Shown here one piece after another: positions 21,709 through 34,054 of a stretch of 64,000 nt of DNA. Both the position numbers and the translations under genes were made by a program. The DNA is from Parastagonospora avenae f. sp. tritici 18332-5. Its lineage: Eukaryota; Ascomycota; Dothideomycetes; Pleosporales; Phaeosphaeriaceae. Under the pieces are notes generated by a model. That model saw nothing but the letters and a program-made list of their open reading frames with translations. It searched no databases and was not told the origin of the DNA. Location of the stretch: the NCBI GenBank assembly GCA_022559985.1, contig JAFJTR010000008.1, forward strand, positions 620,001-684,000. Direction: 5' to 3'. How positions within the stretch are numbered: the first letter of the stretch is position 1; each line of letters opens with the position of its first letter.

Positions 21709-23221
21709 ATGACCACCGCTGTCGCCAATCCCTCCATCCCTGCCGCCCATGCCGCACCACCGCCCACGCCCGAGGGCGTCGGTTCTTCAAGAACATATGC
21801 CGCCATTGCGCCCTCGACTTCTTCTCCCCACCAAGTGACGCCCAACTCCAGAGCCTCTAGACTGCCACACGATGCTTCACCTACCGACACCAGTAGTGAT
21901 GCACCCGCATTCAGAGGGGATGGCAAGCGCTCACCTCTTTCGTACGTCTTTTAGTCTATCTACTCGTTCTTCTTCCTCTGCCTCTGCCTCCGCCCGCCCG
22001 CCCAGCGCTGGCTCTCCCACCTCCACCTCCATGTCCCCTCCCCGCAGAGACATCATGTCACACATGTCTAACCGTCCCTCGTCAAGCAGGTCTCGCGGCC
22101 CAGCACCCAAGATTGTCGTGAAGAAGGAACCCAACTCGCCCGACATGCCCACCACCACTCGCCACCGGCCCCAGCGCCTCAACCTTTCCTCCAACAACAA
22201 CATCGTCCACACCTCGGGCGCCCTCACCGCACGCCCCGCTGCTCAGGGCAGCGCGAACCTCATGGACATGGGGCTTGCGTGCCTGTCCCCGGGCTTCCAC
22301 ACCCAGGATCCCACCATGCGCGAGCAGCTGCAACGCAGTCTGGACGTAAGAGAGCGCCAGAGACAGATCATCGAGGCTCGCCAAAAGCACGGCGGCAAGG
22401 GACCTGGCCCAGATGACGATCAGCCAACCCCACGCCAGGGCGACACCACAGGTGCCTTTGGACGGCCCATCAAGACTCCTCAGACGTCAAGGAGGAAGGG
22501 ACCTCCTCCAGGCCTATCCATTGCTCCTCCCCAGGCACAGCAGTTTGCACACGACAGGGTGATCCAGTCTGCTCCCATCAACCAAACCTTCACTGGCCTC
22601 CGCGGCAATGCACCCCCCTCAAGACAGCTCGCCAATGGCCCCTCGAATCTGTCACAAACATCACACATCCACCACGTCCCTGCACAGCAAACCAACAACC
22701 GTCTGCCACCCATCTCAGACGTGTTCCCAGAGCCTCTCCAGACGGCACGGCACCCGTACCACAACAGCAGCCCGGGCCACTCTTCGCACTCTAATGTTCA
22801 GCCCCCAATGCCCTCGCCAGGCTTCCCGCCCCAGTACCAACAGCCTGCGCCTCCCACGTCACGGCCCCGCGAGTACAAGTCGGCCGAGGAGGCTGTGGCT
22901 TCCCTCTCCGGCGGTCGGGAAGACCTCCTTCCCCGCCTAGTACATTACGGCGGCCACCAGCCCCCAACTCCGCCATCGCCCATGCCTAACAAGGCCGGCT
23001 CATCAGCATACCCTCCCCAAGCCGATCTGCACCGCAGCGGCAGCACAAGGAGACGTGGCCGTGATGAGTACGAACAGGACAACGGCACACCGCCGCTCGG
23101 TCGTCAACAGGCCCGCCTTGGACCCTTTGGAGCCGGCCGTGATTCACCCGACACGCAACTGAAGAAGAAGGAAGAGTTCATCGGACTCTGTGCAAGAGCT
23201 TGGGACCTTTTCCACTCGTAA
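21709..23221 (+). CDS. Disordered Pro/Ser-rich protein with conserved short C-terminus
   Basis: There are two exons, 21709-21941 and 22006-23221, giving 482 residues. The intron is GTACGT...GCCCAG in phase 2. Almost the whole protein is low-complexity, rich in Pro, Ser, Gln and His, consistent with intrinsic disorder. Recognisable short blocks are a helical segment (TMREQLQRSLDVRERQRQII), SRPREYKSAEEAVASLSGGR, and the C-terminal 19 residues KKKEEFIGLCARAWDLFHS, which look like a conserved docking motif. There is no catalytic domain and the family is not named. The exceptionally long non-coding flanks (3.3 kb upstream, 2.5 kb downstream) are typical of heavily regulated fungal genes, so a regulatory role is plausible but inferred. 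Confidence 0.72.
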
Positions 23222-25723
23222 TACAGGCCTCGGCCAGTTTGATACACCACCTGGAGGCGACTTGATATTGTTCGATCTACGGCGTAATCTGGAGTAAGGC
23301 ATCTGTCCACCGCGACAAACACCTTCGCTTGATATATTCTATTCCCCCATCTTAGCCGGCGACCTTCTTTCCGCGGAGCCACTTATTTTTACCCATTGTT
23401 GCAACTATCTTCGAGCCCGGCTTGCGTGCGCCTATTCCCGTAACCGTATCTTTGCTTCTGTAAAAGCGCCAGCTGTTTGTCTAATATGGGCACGCAAACC
23501 TTTATGTTTCAACGCACATACCATAACCCTTCACTATGTCTCTTCAACTTTTTTCTATTGTTTATTCGTCGGAGCGACGATAGGGATTTTCACCAAGGGA
23601 GGGGCCGGAAAGGATGCTATCTGATGCTGCCACGTTGTTTGGATTCTCGTTCGGGGAAACATGGTCGAATGAAACATTATTTGTCTCACGAAGACCAACA
23701 TACTTTTTTTGGTAAAAATGTCACAGCCACATCACTTGACATTTGTTTTATTCGGGGGCCGGGCCGGGCAATCTATTGGGCATCACTCGATCTGTTGGCA
23801 GGGGAAGATACCTCGTGTGTGTGGTTTCCTTGGAGGGGCGGAGGGGAGGCTTGGGTGGTGGGGCGCGGCGCAGCGTATGAGGCACAGTTTCCTCGGGATT
23901 GGGAACAAGCCGGCAAATCTACTTTGTTCGCAGATCAACGTTATACACCGGTGTGTTTCGCAAAGACTCGTCCCCAGCGGAACGACGGTGAACTGCAGCC
24001 GAACATGTCGCACAAGGAGCAAAGAAATCTAATACGTCACATTTTACAAGTCTCGTCCCACGCATATGGATTCAGTGAGCAACACCAGTGAACATCTCAA
24101 TCTTGAGTTCGTCGGACGGAGTGCTGATCTCGGCATACACAATGCTCATTCCGTCGATCTGTCATCCGCATCTGAAACGCCATCGTTTGACATGACTCGT
24201 CCCTCCCCCCAACGCACCCTTCCAGTCCAATCCGGTCCAGCCCACGCAACCAAGCCCTCACCATCCCCAGGAGTGGAAAAATCCCCTCGGACTTGCCCAC
24301 CAAGCAGTTCATCGCCAAGCGCAGGTCTCTGCATCTCACAATTTTCCCTCATTCATGCATGCTTTCGGACATCCCAGCCCAGCCCGGGCACAGATCAGCG
24401 CCCAGGGTAAGGTAAGCCGTGTGTTGTTTAGCCCAGCTGTGTGCCTGTTGTCACTTGGTATGAAACAAATCCGGTGCGGGACCACAATTGGACCGCGCCG
24501 GGCTTTGCGCAGGTTTGTTAGTGAAACAGCCGCGTACACGGACTGGGGGGGCTTAAAATTAGCCCTGCCTGCCAGCGAGCGAGCGCTGGAGGAAGTTGAT
24601 GCGAAGGTGGGATGAGTCGGATTGTTTTGCAGTGGTCAGGGTGGGTGTTTGTTTTTCGGAGATTTTTTTGCGACCGGTAATATGACATGGAATGGTGTTG
24701 GTTTTTGTAGTCTTCATTTTTCGCACAAAGGGGAGATCATGATCTGTGTTGTTGCTTTTTGGTAGGGAAGATCTAGTTCGCGTGTCTCCATGCGTGCTTT
24801 TCCTTTTTTTTTCTTTGTAGGATTTTCGAGTTCAGGGTCTTGAAGCATGTGGAGATGAAGCAAAGTACGCTAGGTGAAGAAGCGGGGACAGGGGTAGGCC
24901 ATTCCGAACTCGTCAGTCATTTCCTTGGTAAGCGAGAAACATGAAGCTCATATCGTATGTGTGTAAGCGAAGCTGACGTGAAAGGATCCAGGATCGTGTG
25001 TTAAGCGGGACGGAGCGAGGGGGCTAGATCTGAAGTTGCGTGATCATGGACACGGAGGAGAGACGATTTGTGGAAAAGCGATAAAATCGCGTGGAGAAGA
25101 TTGTGGATTTTTCTCCGCATCGTATGTTTTGGAATGACAGTTTTCTCTCCAATCACATGACATATGGCGGTAAGCGTCAAGCCTGGTGAACCAAGATCCC
25201 GACTACTTCGGGGCGGAAGAGACGGTGTGTAGATACCAAGGTCACATGGAAGATTCATTCTCCGCACGATATGTTTGAGGTTGAGAGCCGCTTCGCTAGT
25301 CGGCCACGATGTCTGGGTCTGGAGTAAGCGAGAGATTCGGGAGCTGGGAATACCGTTGAACGGGACGGAGCGACAGCCACATCTTACGCCGAGTCATTGC
25401 AGCGGCACAAAGGCGATTTGTGGAAGGTAAGAGTCGATTTCTCCACATCCTGCGTTTAGAGTAAGAAGGATCAATGGTTCGTGACATTGCATGTGCGTCC
25501 TGTAAAAAAAGTCTTCCCTGTAGACCATGTCGTTGGATGAGATTTTGCGACATGTGAATTTCTAAGACCGAGCCGAGGGATCAAGATGCCAGAGTCACCG
25601 GCTGTTGCTATAGGGATTGAAATGATGAGGTTTGAAGGGTAGAGTTGATACTGCGACGAGGTGAATGCTGTTTGGGCCTGGTGGATCGTGAAGCTTATCG
25701 AGTATCCGACGCGAATTCGGGAC
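23222..25723. other. 2.5-kb gene-poor stretch
   Basis: No gene is supported. A 204-codon plus-strand frame at 23477-24091 has no domain and irregular composition and is probably chance. The first few hundred bases may be the 3' untranslated region of the disordered protein gene. A degenerate repeat array lies at about 24920-25470. Confidence 0.5.
24920..25470. repeat. Degenerate tandem array, about 3-4 units of about 160 bp
   Basis: Recurring short blocks mark the units. GTAAGCG occurs at 24928, 24963, 25170 and 25324. CGGGACGGAGCGA occurs at 25006 and 25361. CGATTTGTGGAA occurs at 25064 and 25414. Forms of CTCCGCATCGTATGTTT occur at about 25113, 25259 and 25440. The order of blocks is partly preserved, which suggests old tandem duplication. 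Confidence 0.5.
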
Positions 25724-27243
25724 TTATGTATGACTAGAAGTCACCTGACACTGTGCTTCCTTGTAAGAACTATCTGCATCTTCGATGGCATGAGGAAGTC
25801 GTACCATTCTTGATACCACGCGCCCTCCTCGTGCAAGCAAGAACCTGTAAAGCCCCTGATTCTCAACGTTGAATGCATGCCTCAGCAAGGTTGTAAACTC
25901 GTAGTCTCGAGGAATGCTTGCGCCATACTCTACTAGCATGCGAGGTATGCTCAAGGAACCGTATTTGGCACTATGCTCAAAGGTGACTAATTGCGCAGAT
26001 GCTGGGTCGGCTCCACGTTCGAGAAGCAAATGAACAATTTTTCGGTTACCGCTCTCCGCTGCTTTTTGAAGGATGGTCAGTAGCAGGCTTGCGTTGTGGT
26101 AATCCGATTCTAGGTCCGACCTTGGATGATCTGGAGTGGGCTCTGGCACTCTCCATGGAAGCCTTTGGTGCATTTTTGCGCCAAAACCTAGCAGCCGTCT
26201 TGCGACATCCTCTCGCTCCGGAGTGCTAGTTGCGATGTCTTCCAGAAGATTACTGATTCTAGGCATATTCATATGGACAGGATACGACGGTGTAGCGCAT
26301 GACTGAATAAAAGTCAAGAGTTAAGACAGGAAATTGGCTGAAGAGCTACGTAGCACGCCTTGGACGAGGTTGTTCTTGGTGCGACGTTTGCTTCCCAAGT
26401 ATTCAGATCCAGCTTGATAACGATCTCCCATCTTGCTGGACTGATGATGAAGTCGTTCGGTCCCTATCTTGGATCGAACACGCATTTGATCAAATCGAGT
26501 TTTCCGTTTCGGATAGCAGGCTGAAGGACAAGGCCTCGAGTATCTCTTCTAGAAAGCCGCCTGTGAGCGAGTAGCATTCTCAGGACATCAACCCGGCCAA
26601 ATTCTCCAACAAGATCCACGGGGTTACTCCATAGTTCGGTGAACTCTCGAGCATGGTAGCGTCCAAACACGCCATAAAAGTCTTGACTATTGAAGAGGCT
26701 CTTGACCACATCTGTACAGTCATTGATAATGGCTGCCTGTAGTAGATGTCTTGATTCAGACCAAGGCTGAAGCGGTTCAAGCGGAACCTTTTGCATGACC
26801 CGATATGGCTGATAGCACATGGCATGTACATAATTGCGCAACGATATTTGCCCCTGGGCACCGGTAGCCTTGCAAAGACGCCCAGCGGTTTCCTTTACTG
26901 ATTTCTCGCGATCTGAGAGTGGTTTCCGAATTTGGACAATTCTCGTGGTGAGATATGATTGCCAGAACTTGTCGTGTGCAGGGCCCAAACATTCGCCTAT
27001 GGTATTTTCCTTGATATGATCGTCCAATACGTCCGAGTATTGTAGAGCTTGTATGACCTCATCTGCGAGCAGCCCTGAGTGCAAGTCAAGTTAGTACGCA
27101 ATTCGTGGAAGCAGAATGAATTACGAAATGGCTGCCTTACGGTTTACTAGACGCAGCCGTAGACCACGTTTGAGCCCACGAACAGTAACAGCATGGGGAA
27201 GCACCTCGTGCATTAACTCCGGTGGTAGGTCGAGCAAGCGCAT
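25724..27243 (-). pseudogene. F-box-like/ankyrin-repeat gene with one premature TAG
   Basis: There are three exons on minus. Exon 1 is 27243-27141 (MRLLDLPPELMHEVLPHAV..., an F-box-like start). Exon 2 begins at 27074 (acceptor CACTCAG). The last exon begins after a 47-bp intron (GTAGCT...TTATTCAG) and reads SCATPSYPVHMNMPRISNLL. Ankyrin-type helices are clear: ESGNRKIVHLLLERGADP, KYGSLSIPRMLVEYGAS and, earlier, EFGRVDVLRMLLAHRRLS. The frame of exon 2 is interrupted by a TAG at 26464-26466 in the block FDPR-stop-GPNDF, where homologous blocks usually have Trp. Beyond it the same frame runs on to the next splice donor. Everything else looks intact, so this is either a very young pseudogene or a sequencing or strain variant. 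Ankyrin proteins of this kind have no assigned role. Confidence 0.65.
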
Positions 27244-27966
27244 TTCGATGTTACCATGAGATTGTTGTTGTTTTCGAATACATGTGGCGCCCAGGTGCTT
27301 GGGTTGTTGGCGAAGCAGCTGCAGGCCACGCTAGCCGATTTGAGCGACTGAAGTTGATACTTGCATGTGAGTGACAAGCTGCACTCATCATGCGCTCACT
27401 TCACTACAGTTGGAAAATCGCATATGTGCTTATAGATGTCCCCAGATATTGTAGGCCAGCTAAGTTCAATGTATCCCTTCATCAGCCACTATCTGCATGT
27501 CGTGCACACCATGGAATGGAGCCTCCCAAGATTTCGATCTATTACCATAATACCATCGAAATAGAAGGCCCGAAAAGTTTGAGAGGAGGCTGAGGTAATC
27601 CACTTTGATATTCCGTCGCATACGATCTGCGATTGCATCTGACAACAGCTGCATACATGACACCATACTCATGCAATCTTCCCTCAATGCTCTTCTCTCG
27701 TCCTGATGCGGGTCGCTATTGTCTATTGATATTCCGAGAATGTCGTGGCAAAGCTGGTGAGAGAGTGCTGGAGTATGGTTGAAGCCAGACAAAGATCCAG
27801 GGTTCGCACTTGATAGCCAGTCACAGCCGCGGAGATTACGTAGGCGGGGGAGGGGCAATTGGCTTCGGCAAGGCTGGGAGCTGTGGTTATCTACGGCCCT
27901 TTGGGTCGCCGCAATTCGCCATTATAATGCGCCGACGATATCTTCCCCAAAAACTTCTCCCGCTGT
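27244..27966. other. Upstream region between ankyrin gene and DUF255 gene
   Basis: This divergent intergenic region holds one minus-strand frame of 130 codons (27858-27466) with a helical segment (REDCMSMVSCMQLLSDAIAD). It is not recognised, has no upstream partner exon that I can find, and could be a relic or chance. Confidence 0.4.
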
Positions 27967-30421
27967 ATGCCACCAGTGCGATTTAAACTCAGAGGTCCCT
28001 GCTCCTCCACCCGTCCTACCACCGCGACTGTGCCTACACGCCGAGCACCTGTCCAACGTACGGCCACTCTCCGAATCACGCCTCGAGCGCAACTGCGACA
28101 GTTCCACACATCGATACTCAGAATGGAGGCGCAACACTCTTCCGGCGCGCCTGCCACCTCGAGCGACGGCCTGCAACTTAAAAACAGCCTGAATGAGTCG
28201 CGGAGCCCGTATGTGCGCGGCCACATGAACAATCCTGTCGCATGGCAGCAATGGGGCCCAGAAGCGCTGGAGTTGGCCAAGAAGTCCAACAGACTCATCT
28301 TCATAAGCATCGGATATGCGGCCTGCCATTGGTGTCATGTCATGGAGCGCGAGTCGTTCGAGAACCAGGAAGTCGCGGACATCTTGAACAAGAACTTCAT
28401 ACCCATTAAGATCGATCGCGAAGAGCGCCCCGATATTGATCGCATATACATGAACTATGTCCAAGCTACCACAGGCGGTGGAGGTTGGCCGTTGAACGCC
28501 TTCATCACACCCGACCTCGAGCCGATCTTTGGCGGAACATATTGGCCAGGACCAGAATCTACCATGGCTATGGAGGGCCACCCTGGGTTCGTTGGCATAC
28601 TCGAGAAGATCAGGGATGTGTGGCAGAATCAGCGACAAAGATGTCTGGACTCGGCGAAGGAGATCACAGCCCAGCTTCGAGACTTTGCAGAAGACGGAAA
28701 TATCAGCAGGAAAGACGGCGCGGAGCATGACCACCTCGACCTAGATCTTCTTGACGATGCCTATGAGGTTCGTCGAAAGATATCAGTACAAGTTTGTACG
28801 TAAAGCTGACAATTTTCAGCACTTTAAGCGACGCTACGACCAGGCTCATGCAGGTTTTGGAAGCGCACCAAAATTCCCAACGCCCTCGAATCTTCACTTC
28901 CTTCTCAAGCTGAGCACATACCCCAAGCAGACCGCTCAGATCCTCACGGCCGAGGACATCTCCAATGCACAGCAAATGGTACTTGCGACCCTGGACAAAA
29001 TGAACAAGGGCGGCATACACGATCAGATAGGCAACGGCTTCGCGCGCTACTCAGTGACGAAAGACTGGAGTCTACCGCATTTTGAAAAGATGCTATATGA
29101 CCAGGCGCAATTGCTACCCGTATACCTAGATGCTTATCTGGCGACCAAGAGATCGGATCTGCTGGAGGCCGTCCACGACATTGCGACATATCTGACCACT
29201 CCACCCATGCAGGCCGAAAGCGGCGGCTTCTTCTCTTCCGAGGACGCAGACTCACTGTACAGACCGTCAGACAAGGAGGAGCGAGAGGGTGCCTTCTACG
29301 TCTGGACACTGAAAGAGTTTCAGGAGATCCTCGGTGATCGCGATGCTGAAATTCTGGCACGATACTACAACGTCAAAGACGAAGGCAACGTAGCGCCCGA
29401 GCATGATGCGCACGATGAGCTCATCAATCAAAACGTACTGGCAATCAACAGCAACACTCCCACAGACGTTGCTAAACAGTTCGCCCTGTCAGAAGATGAG
29501 GTACAGAGCATACTCCGCAGCGGCAGGCAAAAATTGCTTGATCACCGTAACAAAGAGCGTCCCCGACCTGCCCTCGACGACAAAATCGTTGTGTCATGGA
29601 ACGGCCTCGCAATCGGCGCATTAGCAAGAACAGCCGCCGCAATCTCTTCACAAGACGCCTCACGTTCCTCGAACTATCTCGCCGCCGCCGAAAAAGCCGC
29701 GCACTTCATCCAAAAAGAACTCTACAACCCCACTTCCAAAACCCTCACGCGAGTATACCGCGAAGGCCCCGGCGACGCTCCCGGCTTCGCAGACGACTAC
29801 GCCTATCTCATCTCGGGCCTCATCGACCTCTACGAAGCTACTTTCAATACCCCATACCTACAATGGGCCGACGACCTGCAACAAACCCAGCTCAACATGT
29901 TCTGGGACAAGCAGCATCTAGGCTTCTTTTCGACGCCGGAGAACCAGACTGATCTCATTATGCGGCTGAAAGACGGCATGGACAACGCTGAGCCAGGCAC
30001 AAACGGCGTGTCGGCGCAGAATCTGGATCGCCTGGGTGCGCTGCTCGAGGACGGGGAGTATGTGAAGAGGGCGAGAGATACCGTTAGTGCGTTCGAGGCG
30101 GAAATCATGCAACATCCATTCTTGTTCCCGAGTATGCTTGATGCAGTGGTTGCGGGAAAACTGGGCATGCGACATGTGGTTGTCACGGGCAAGGGGGAGA
30201 AGGTTGAGCAGTGGCTTAGGCGGTATCGTGAGAGGTCTAAGGGGCTGAGCACGGTTAGTCGTATTGATGCGGATGTGGGAGATTGGTTGAAGCAGCGCAA
30301 TCCGCTTGTGAGGAATATGGATGCGGGACGGGAGGGCGTCATGGTGTGTGAGAATGGAGCTTGTAAGGATGGGCTGGCCATGGGTATGGGAGAGCTCGAG
30401 GATGCTGTGACCCAGTTATGA
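27967..30421 (+). CDS. DUF255 thioredoxin-fold protein (SPATA20/YyaL-like)
   Basis: There are two exons, 27967-28767 and 28820-30421, giving 800 residues. The intron GTTCGT...TTTTCAG is phase 0 and joins LLDDAYE to HFKRRYDQAHAGFG. The first 50 residues are Arg/Thr-rich without acidic residues (MPPVRFKLRG...LRQFHTSIL), a likely mitochondrial targeting peptide; an internal Met at residue 53 could give a cytosolic form. The thioredoxin-like DUF255 domain follows (NSLNESRSPYVRGHMNNPVAW) with CHWC at residues 120-123, then KIDREERPDIDRIYM and TGGGGWPLNAF. The C-terminal two thirds form an alpha/alpha-barrel like N-acyl-glucosamine epimerases (SGGFFSSEDADS, VSWNGLAIGAL). The family is conserved from bacteria to man, but its reaction is not established. 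Intact. Confidence 0.9.
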
Positions 30422-33049
30422 TGAGGCAGTGCTCATGATGAATCTGTGGATGACGATTGTACGTGATATATGATAGCATGAATGAGACGCACATCCAAGT
30501 AGAAGTTCCGCTGCAAGGCCTCGGGGATCGATCTGTGAGTCAGTGATTAACCACGGCCAGTGTAGCTCACGAGGTTCGAAATTACTTCCGTGTTCCAAAA
30601 GTGGCCATGCCCATCGGTTGGCTGTTGAATGAGATTGAGTATGCGCCTGTCGCGCAAATCGTGCGGCATCACTTGCGATTATTGGCCGGAGTCCTCATCC
30701 GGTGCGGTACACTCCACCGACAACTGCTACTTCAAGGCCCGATATGGAGGAATCTGGGTCTAAGGTGATGATCGTGTTCTCGGAGTACGTATCCAACAAA
30801 GGCGAGCGCAGTCTAATGTCTTAGCCTATACCGACGTTGTGTTTTTGAGATATGATGGATACAATCATAGTCAAATAGCGGCCACTGATCGGTTCGTCGG
30901 CAAGATCTGTTCGCCTTGCCCTAAAAGTGTGAATATCTTGCACGATGCTCCGTACATCTCTTCGCGATACTGTTTGCGGTAGGAGATCACGGAAGACCCA
31001 GAGAATGGGCCCTGTATTACCCCACTCAACGACCCAGAGTATTAATGCTGATGTGATATTGTCTTGCACCCGAATGTCTATTGTAGACAATAGTGTAGAA
31101 GTGATCCACCTGTCATCCTTGCCTCGAGCTTGACAGGCTCGACCCGGTACTCTGGCTAAATGGATGAAGATCTTGCCATTCTTGTGACACGATTTTGCAA
31201 TAAGGTCGCGTGCGAAGGCATACATCGGTACGCATGATGTCCTGGCTGGCGGAAGGCGACGTGGCTGATGCCGGAAAGGGAGCCTTTGCCGACAGGGAGC
31301 ATTCGGTCGGGACTAAGCGAGGAATGTGGCTTCCATGACAACGCCACCTGTTCCTGTTTGCAGCGTCTAGACGTGCTTTTGTGATGCGATGTCGAGCCGA
31401 AGGAGGAGGAAAGTCCGGTTTCGCAGCCATGTCGACATGTACCCGCCGGTTGACCGATAATATGGGGACAAGAGAACTGCAGAGTCGACTAGCATGGTGC
31501 TAAATCAGTCCGATACTGCAGATTATGCAGCGTGTGCTTGATCTATACCATTGTAGGGCTGAGACGTGCCTGCGATCTGGCCCAATTGTATGGTCATCGC
31601 CATAAGCATACCGTTGGAGGTGGCTAAGGCGATGACGCCTTTGGTACGGAGGTGTACTCGACCACCCCGTACTTACCGGTCATGATCACAAGGCTCGATT
31701 CGAGACCTGAAGGTCTGGATGCGAGGCCACGATCATCGCAGGGACGCGCGGTAACAGGCGGGCACTTGTTCCAAACTATCGATACGAGTGAAATGAGGCC
31801 TCAGAGACTTGCCATGCCCTAGCGAAAAACGCACTATTTTGCTGGAGGGTACATAGGAGAGGCTTGACACAAAGAACCTCCGGATTGGGGCATCGAGGCA
31901 GACTCTAATGCCGTCGATCTTCTCATCACGTCGTCACGGTGGTGTCCGGTGAGCGAGTGTGCTTGCCGGTGTCCATTGAAGATGCTTCGGTCGGTTGTTT
32001 TGCCGTGTCTCGGTTCAAGCGCATTTTTATCGAGGCGTGAATGTGGTACAGTCTGAGATGAAGGACGCACGGGACGTGAGGAGGGCATGACGGCGCCTTC
32101 CCTCTTCGCGCGGGTGTGGCCCGAGCGCCCCCGCTAATTCCTTGCGCGCCAACGTCAGGTGCTGGCTGATTGGTTTTTGCAAACAACATGCCACCGCCGT
32201 TGACTTCTCCCTTCACTGAGGGGAAGTGGGAACTGCAGTGCAAACAGCTTCGCTTGCCAGCATGTGCTCCACCCATCCCGGGGCGAGGACGAGCGTAGTA
32301 CTCGTAAAGATGGAGCAGCCTGTTCCAGCGACCTGGATGGTGAAGATGTAACACGCTCGAGCAGCCTGTGCTATAAAGTCTGGATACCAGGACCCTACAT
32401 GGGAAGACGCTCGTGCTACTGACCTCAACGACGACTACGAGACTACTCCCATAGACGCCATCACCTTGCCGAAGAGGTGCTTGCCGTGCTAACGCTCCCG
32501 CCGTGAATTCCCGCTACGGTAGTCGCTGTCCGCAAATGAGATTGCAATCGTGGTCCTGTGCGTCATTTCCCAGGCAAGAGCAGTCGTACCCGTCCAATCG
32601 CGTCTCGTCTAAAAGCCGTCTCTTTTACGGGTGCTCAGTGTCTCACTTCCATTCAACTCCCCTCCGACTCCGACCCACTCCACATTCCTTCGGCCCGCCA
32701 TCTTCCTTCGAGCAGCTTGACTGAACGGGACCACACTCGTTGCCTTCTTTGTCAAATATACCCTTCCTTTGTCTCAGCTGCGCCCTGGTCGCCGTCCACG
32801 AGGTAGCTGTTCTGTGGCTTTCGTCATGTAAGTCATCATCTTCTTACACATCCACATGCCACCACGAGCGTGGCAACATGTCATCTGCCTATAAAGCAGC
32901 ATCCTCTGGAGACATTCCAATCATCATCTCAAACACCAGTTCTGATCCACTGAGCAGTCCTTCATCACCAGTGAATTGAGCTCCAACAACCAGCAAAACC
33001 CAACACCACACCACATCCGAGCTCTTTCATCACAAGAACAACAACGAAA
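30422..33049. other. 2.6-kb sparse stretch and leader of the CAP gene
   Basis: No firm gene. A minus-strand frame at 31225-30821 (134 codons, containing DDRWITSTLLSTIDIRVQ) and an overlapping one at 31430-31113 have protein-like stretches in different frames, which could be the remains of one gene, but no family is recognised. TATAAA motifs occur at 32372 and 32890; the second probably serves the CAP gene. Confidence 0.45.
32890..32895 (+). promoter_or_regulatory. TATA box of the CAP-domain gene
   Basis: TATAAA in the context GCCTATAAAGC lies 160 bp upstream of the start codon at 33050, a usual spacing for a strongly expressed fungal gene with a leader of about 100 nt. Confidence 0.5.
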
Positions 33050-34054
33050 ATGCGCTACTCCGCTGTTCTCGCTTCGGCCCTTGCCGGGAGCGCGGTCGCT
33101 ATGCCATACCTGGAGGAGCGAGCTCTTGTCACCCGTCTTCACACGGAGACTGCAATCGAAACAGTTGTTGTTTTCGTCACTGTCACACGCGCTCGATCGT
33201 CTTCTGTTCCAGGTCAGCAGCCTACGGGAACCGCAGCGCCAATCGGCTTGACCTTGACCTCCTCTACACCATCCAGGTCATCCACGCCGTCCAGGGCCGC
33301 GTCGTCGTCGGTTCGTGTCAGTTCAGCATCTAGCGCCGCCTCCATTGCGACAATTGTGGGCTCTCCGACCAGGATTAGCTCATCTGTTACGGTACGATCC
33401 TCCAGCCAAGCTGTGTCTTCATCTCCCGCGGTGCGATCTTCAACCCAGGCTGTCTCTTCATCTGCTTCGCCATCACGCACTGCTTCTTCGCAGGTTGCAC
33501 CGAGCCATGTGAGTGGCCCTGCGCAGGCGACCCTTTCTTCAGGCGTCGACTACCGCAACGCTGTCCTGTACCATCACAACGCTGCCCGTGCCAATCACCA
33601 AGCTGCACCACTCGTATGGGATACGACCTGCGAACAAAATGCCCGTATTGCCGCCGAGACATGCAACTTTGCGCATTATATTCCTGACGGCGTCCGAAAT
33701 GGCCAAAACCTCTTCACTGTCTCTGGTAACGCGTTCAACGTCACCGCCGGCATCACGGAGAGCTGGTATAAGGGCGAGCTCCCGTACATGTACGGCAACT
33801 TTGGCCAGGCCAGTCTCAGCAATGATGTGTTCCACCAGGTTGGTCACTTGACCCAGGTGCTCTGGCAGGACACTACCAGTGTCGGCTGTGTCTCCATCGA
33901 CTGTGGCACCAACATGAAGGTGGGCGGCGTCCAGTCCACCTTGAACAAGTTCACCGTCTGCAACTACGCCCCGCCAGGCAACATCGGTGGTCAATACGGC
34001 GCAAAGGTCCAACCACCCATCTCCACCACCAACCTTGGTAGCTGGTCTGATTAG
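33050..34054 (+). CDS. Secreted CAP/SCP-domain (PR-1/Pry-like) protein
   Basis: An intronless frame of 334 residues. Residues 1-17 (MRYSAVLASALAGSAVA) form a signal peptide, and a short propeptide-like segment ends near LEERAL. Residues about 48-160 are a Ser/Thr-rich linker, probably O-glycosylated. The CAP domain spans about 165-320: YRNAVLYHHNAARANHQAAPL, CNFAHYIPDGVRNGQNL, a late signature VGHLTQVLWQDTTSVGC and CNYAPPGNIGGQYGAKV. Cysteines expected for the disulfides are present. In yeast the Pry members of this family bind sterols and fatty acids outside the cell; in plant-associated fungi related proteins are often secreted during colonisation. The specific role here is inferred only from family. 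Intact, with an upstream TATA box. Confidence 0.9.
   Translation: MRYSAVLASALAGSAVAMPYLEERALVTRLHTETAIETVVVFVTVTRARSSSVPGQQPTGTAAPIGLTLTSSTPSRSSTPSRAASSSVRVSSASSAASIATIVGSPTRISSSVTVRSSSQAVSSSPAVRSSTQAVSSSASPSRTASSQVAPSHVSGPAQATLSSGVDYRNAVLYHHNAARANHQAAPLVWDTTCEQNARIAAETCNFAHYIPDGVRNGQNLFTVSGNAFNVTAGITESWYKGELPYMYGNFGQASLSNDVFHQVGHLTQVLWQDTTSVGCVSIDCGTNMKVGGVQSTLNKFTVCNYAPPGNIGGQYGAKVQPPISTTNLGSWSD

Noticed and set aside
23477..24091. 204-codon plus-strand ORF downstream of the disordered protein
   Set aside because: No recognisable family, irregular composition, no introns or promoter; probably within a 3' untranslated region or intergenic sequence.
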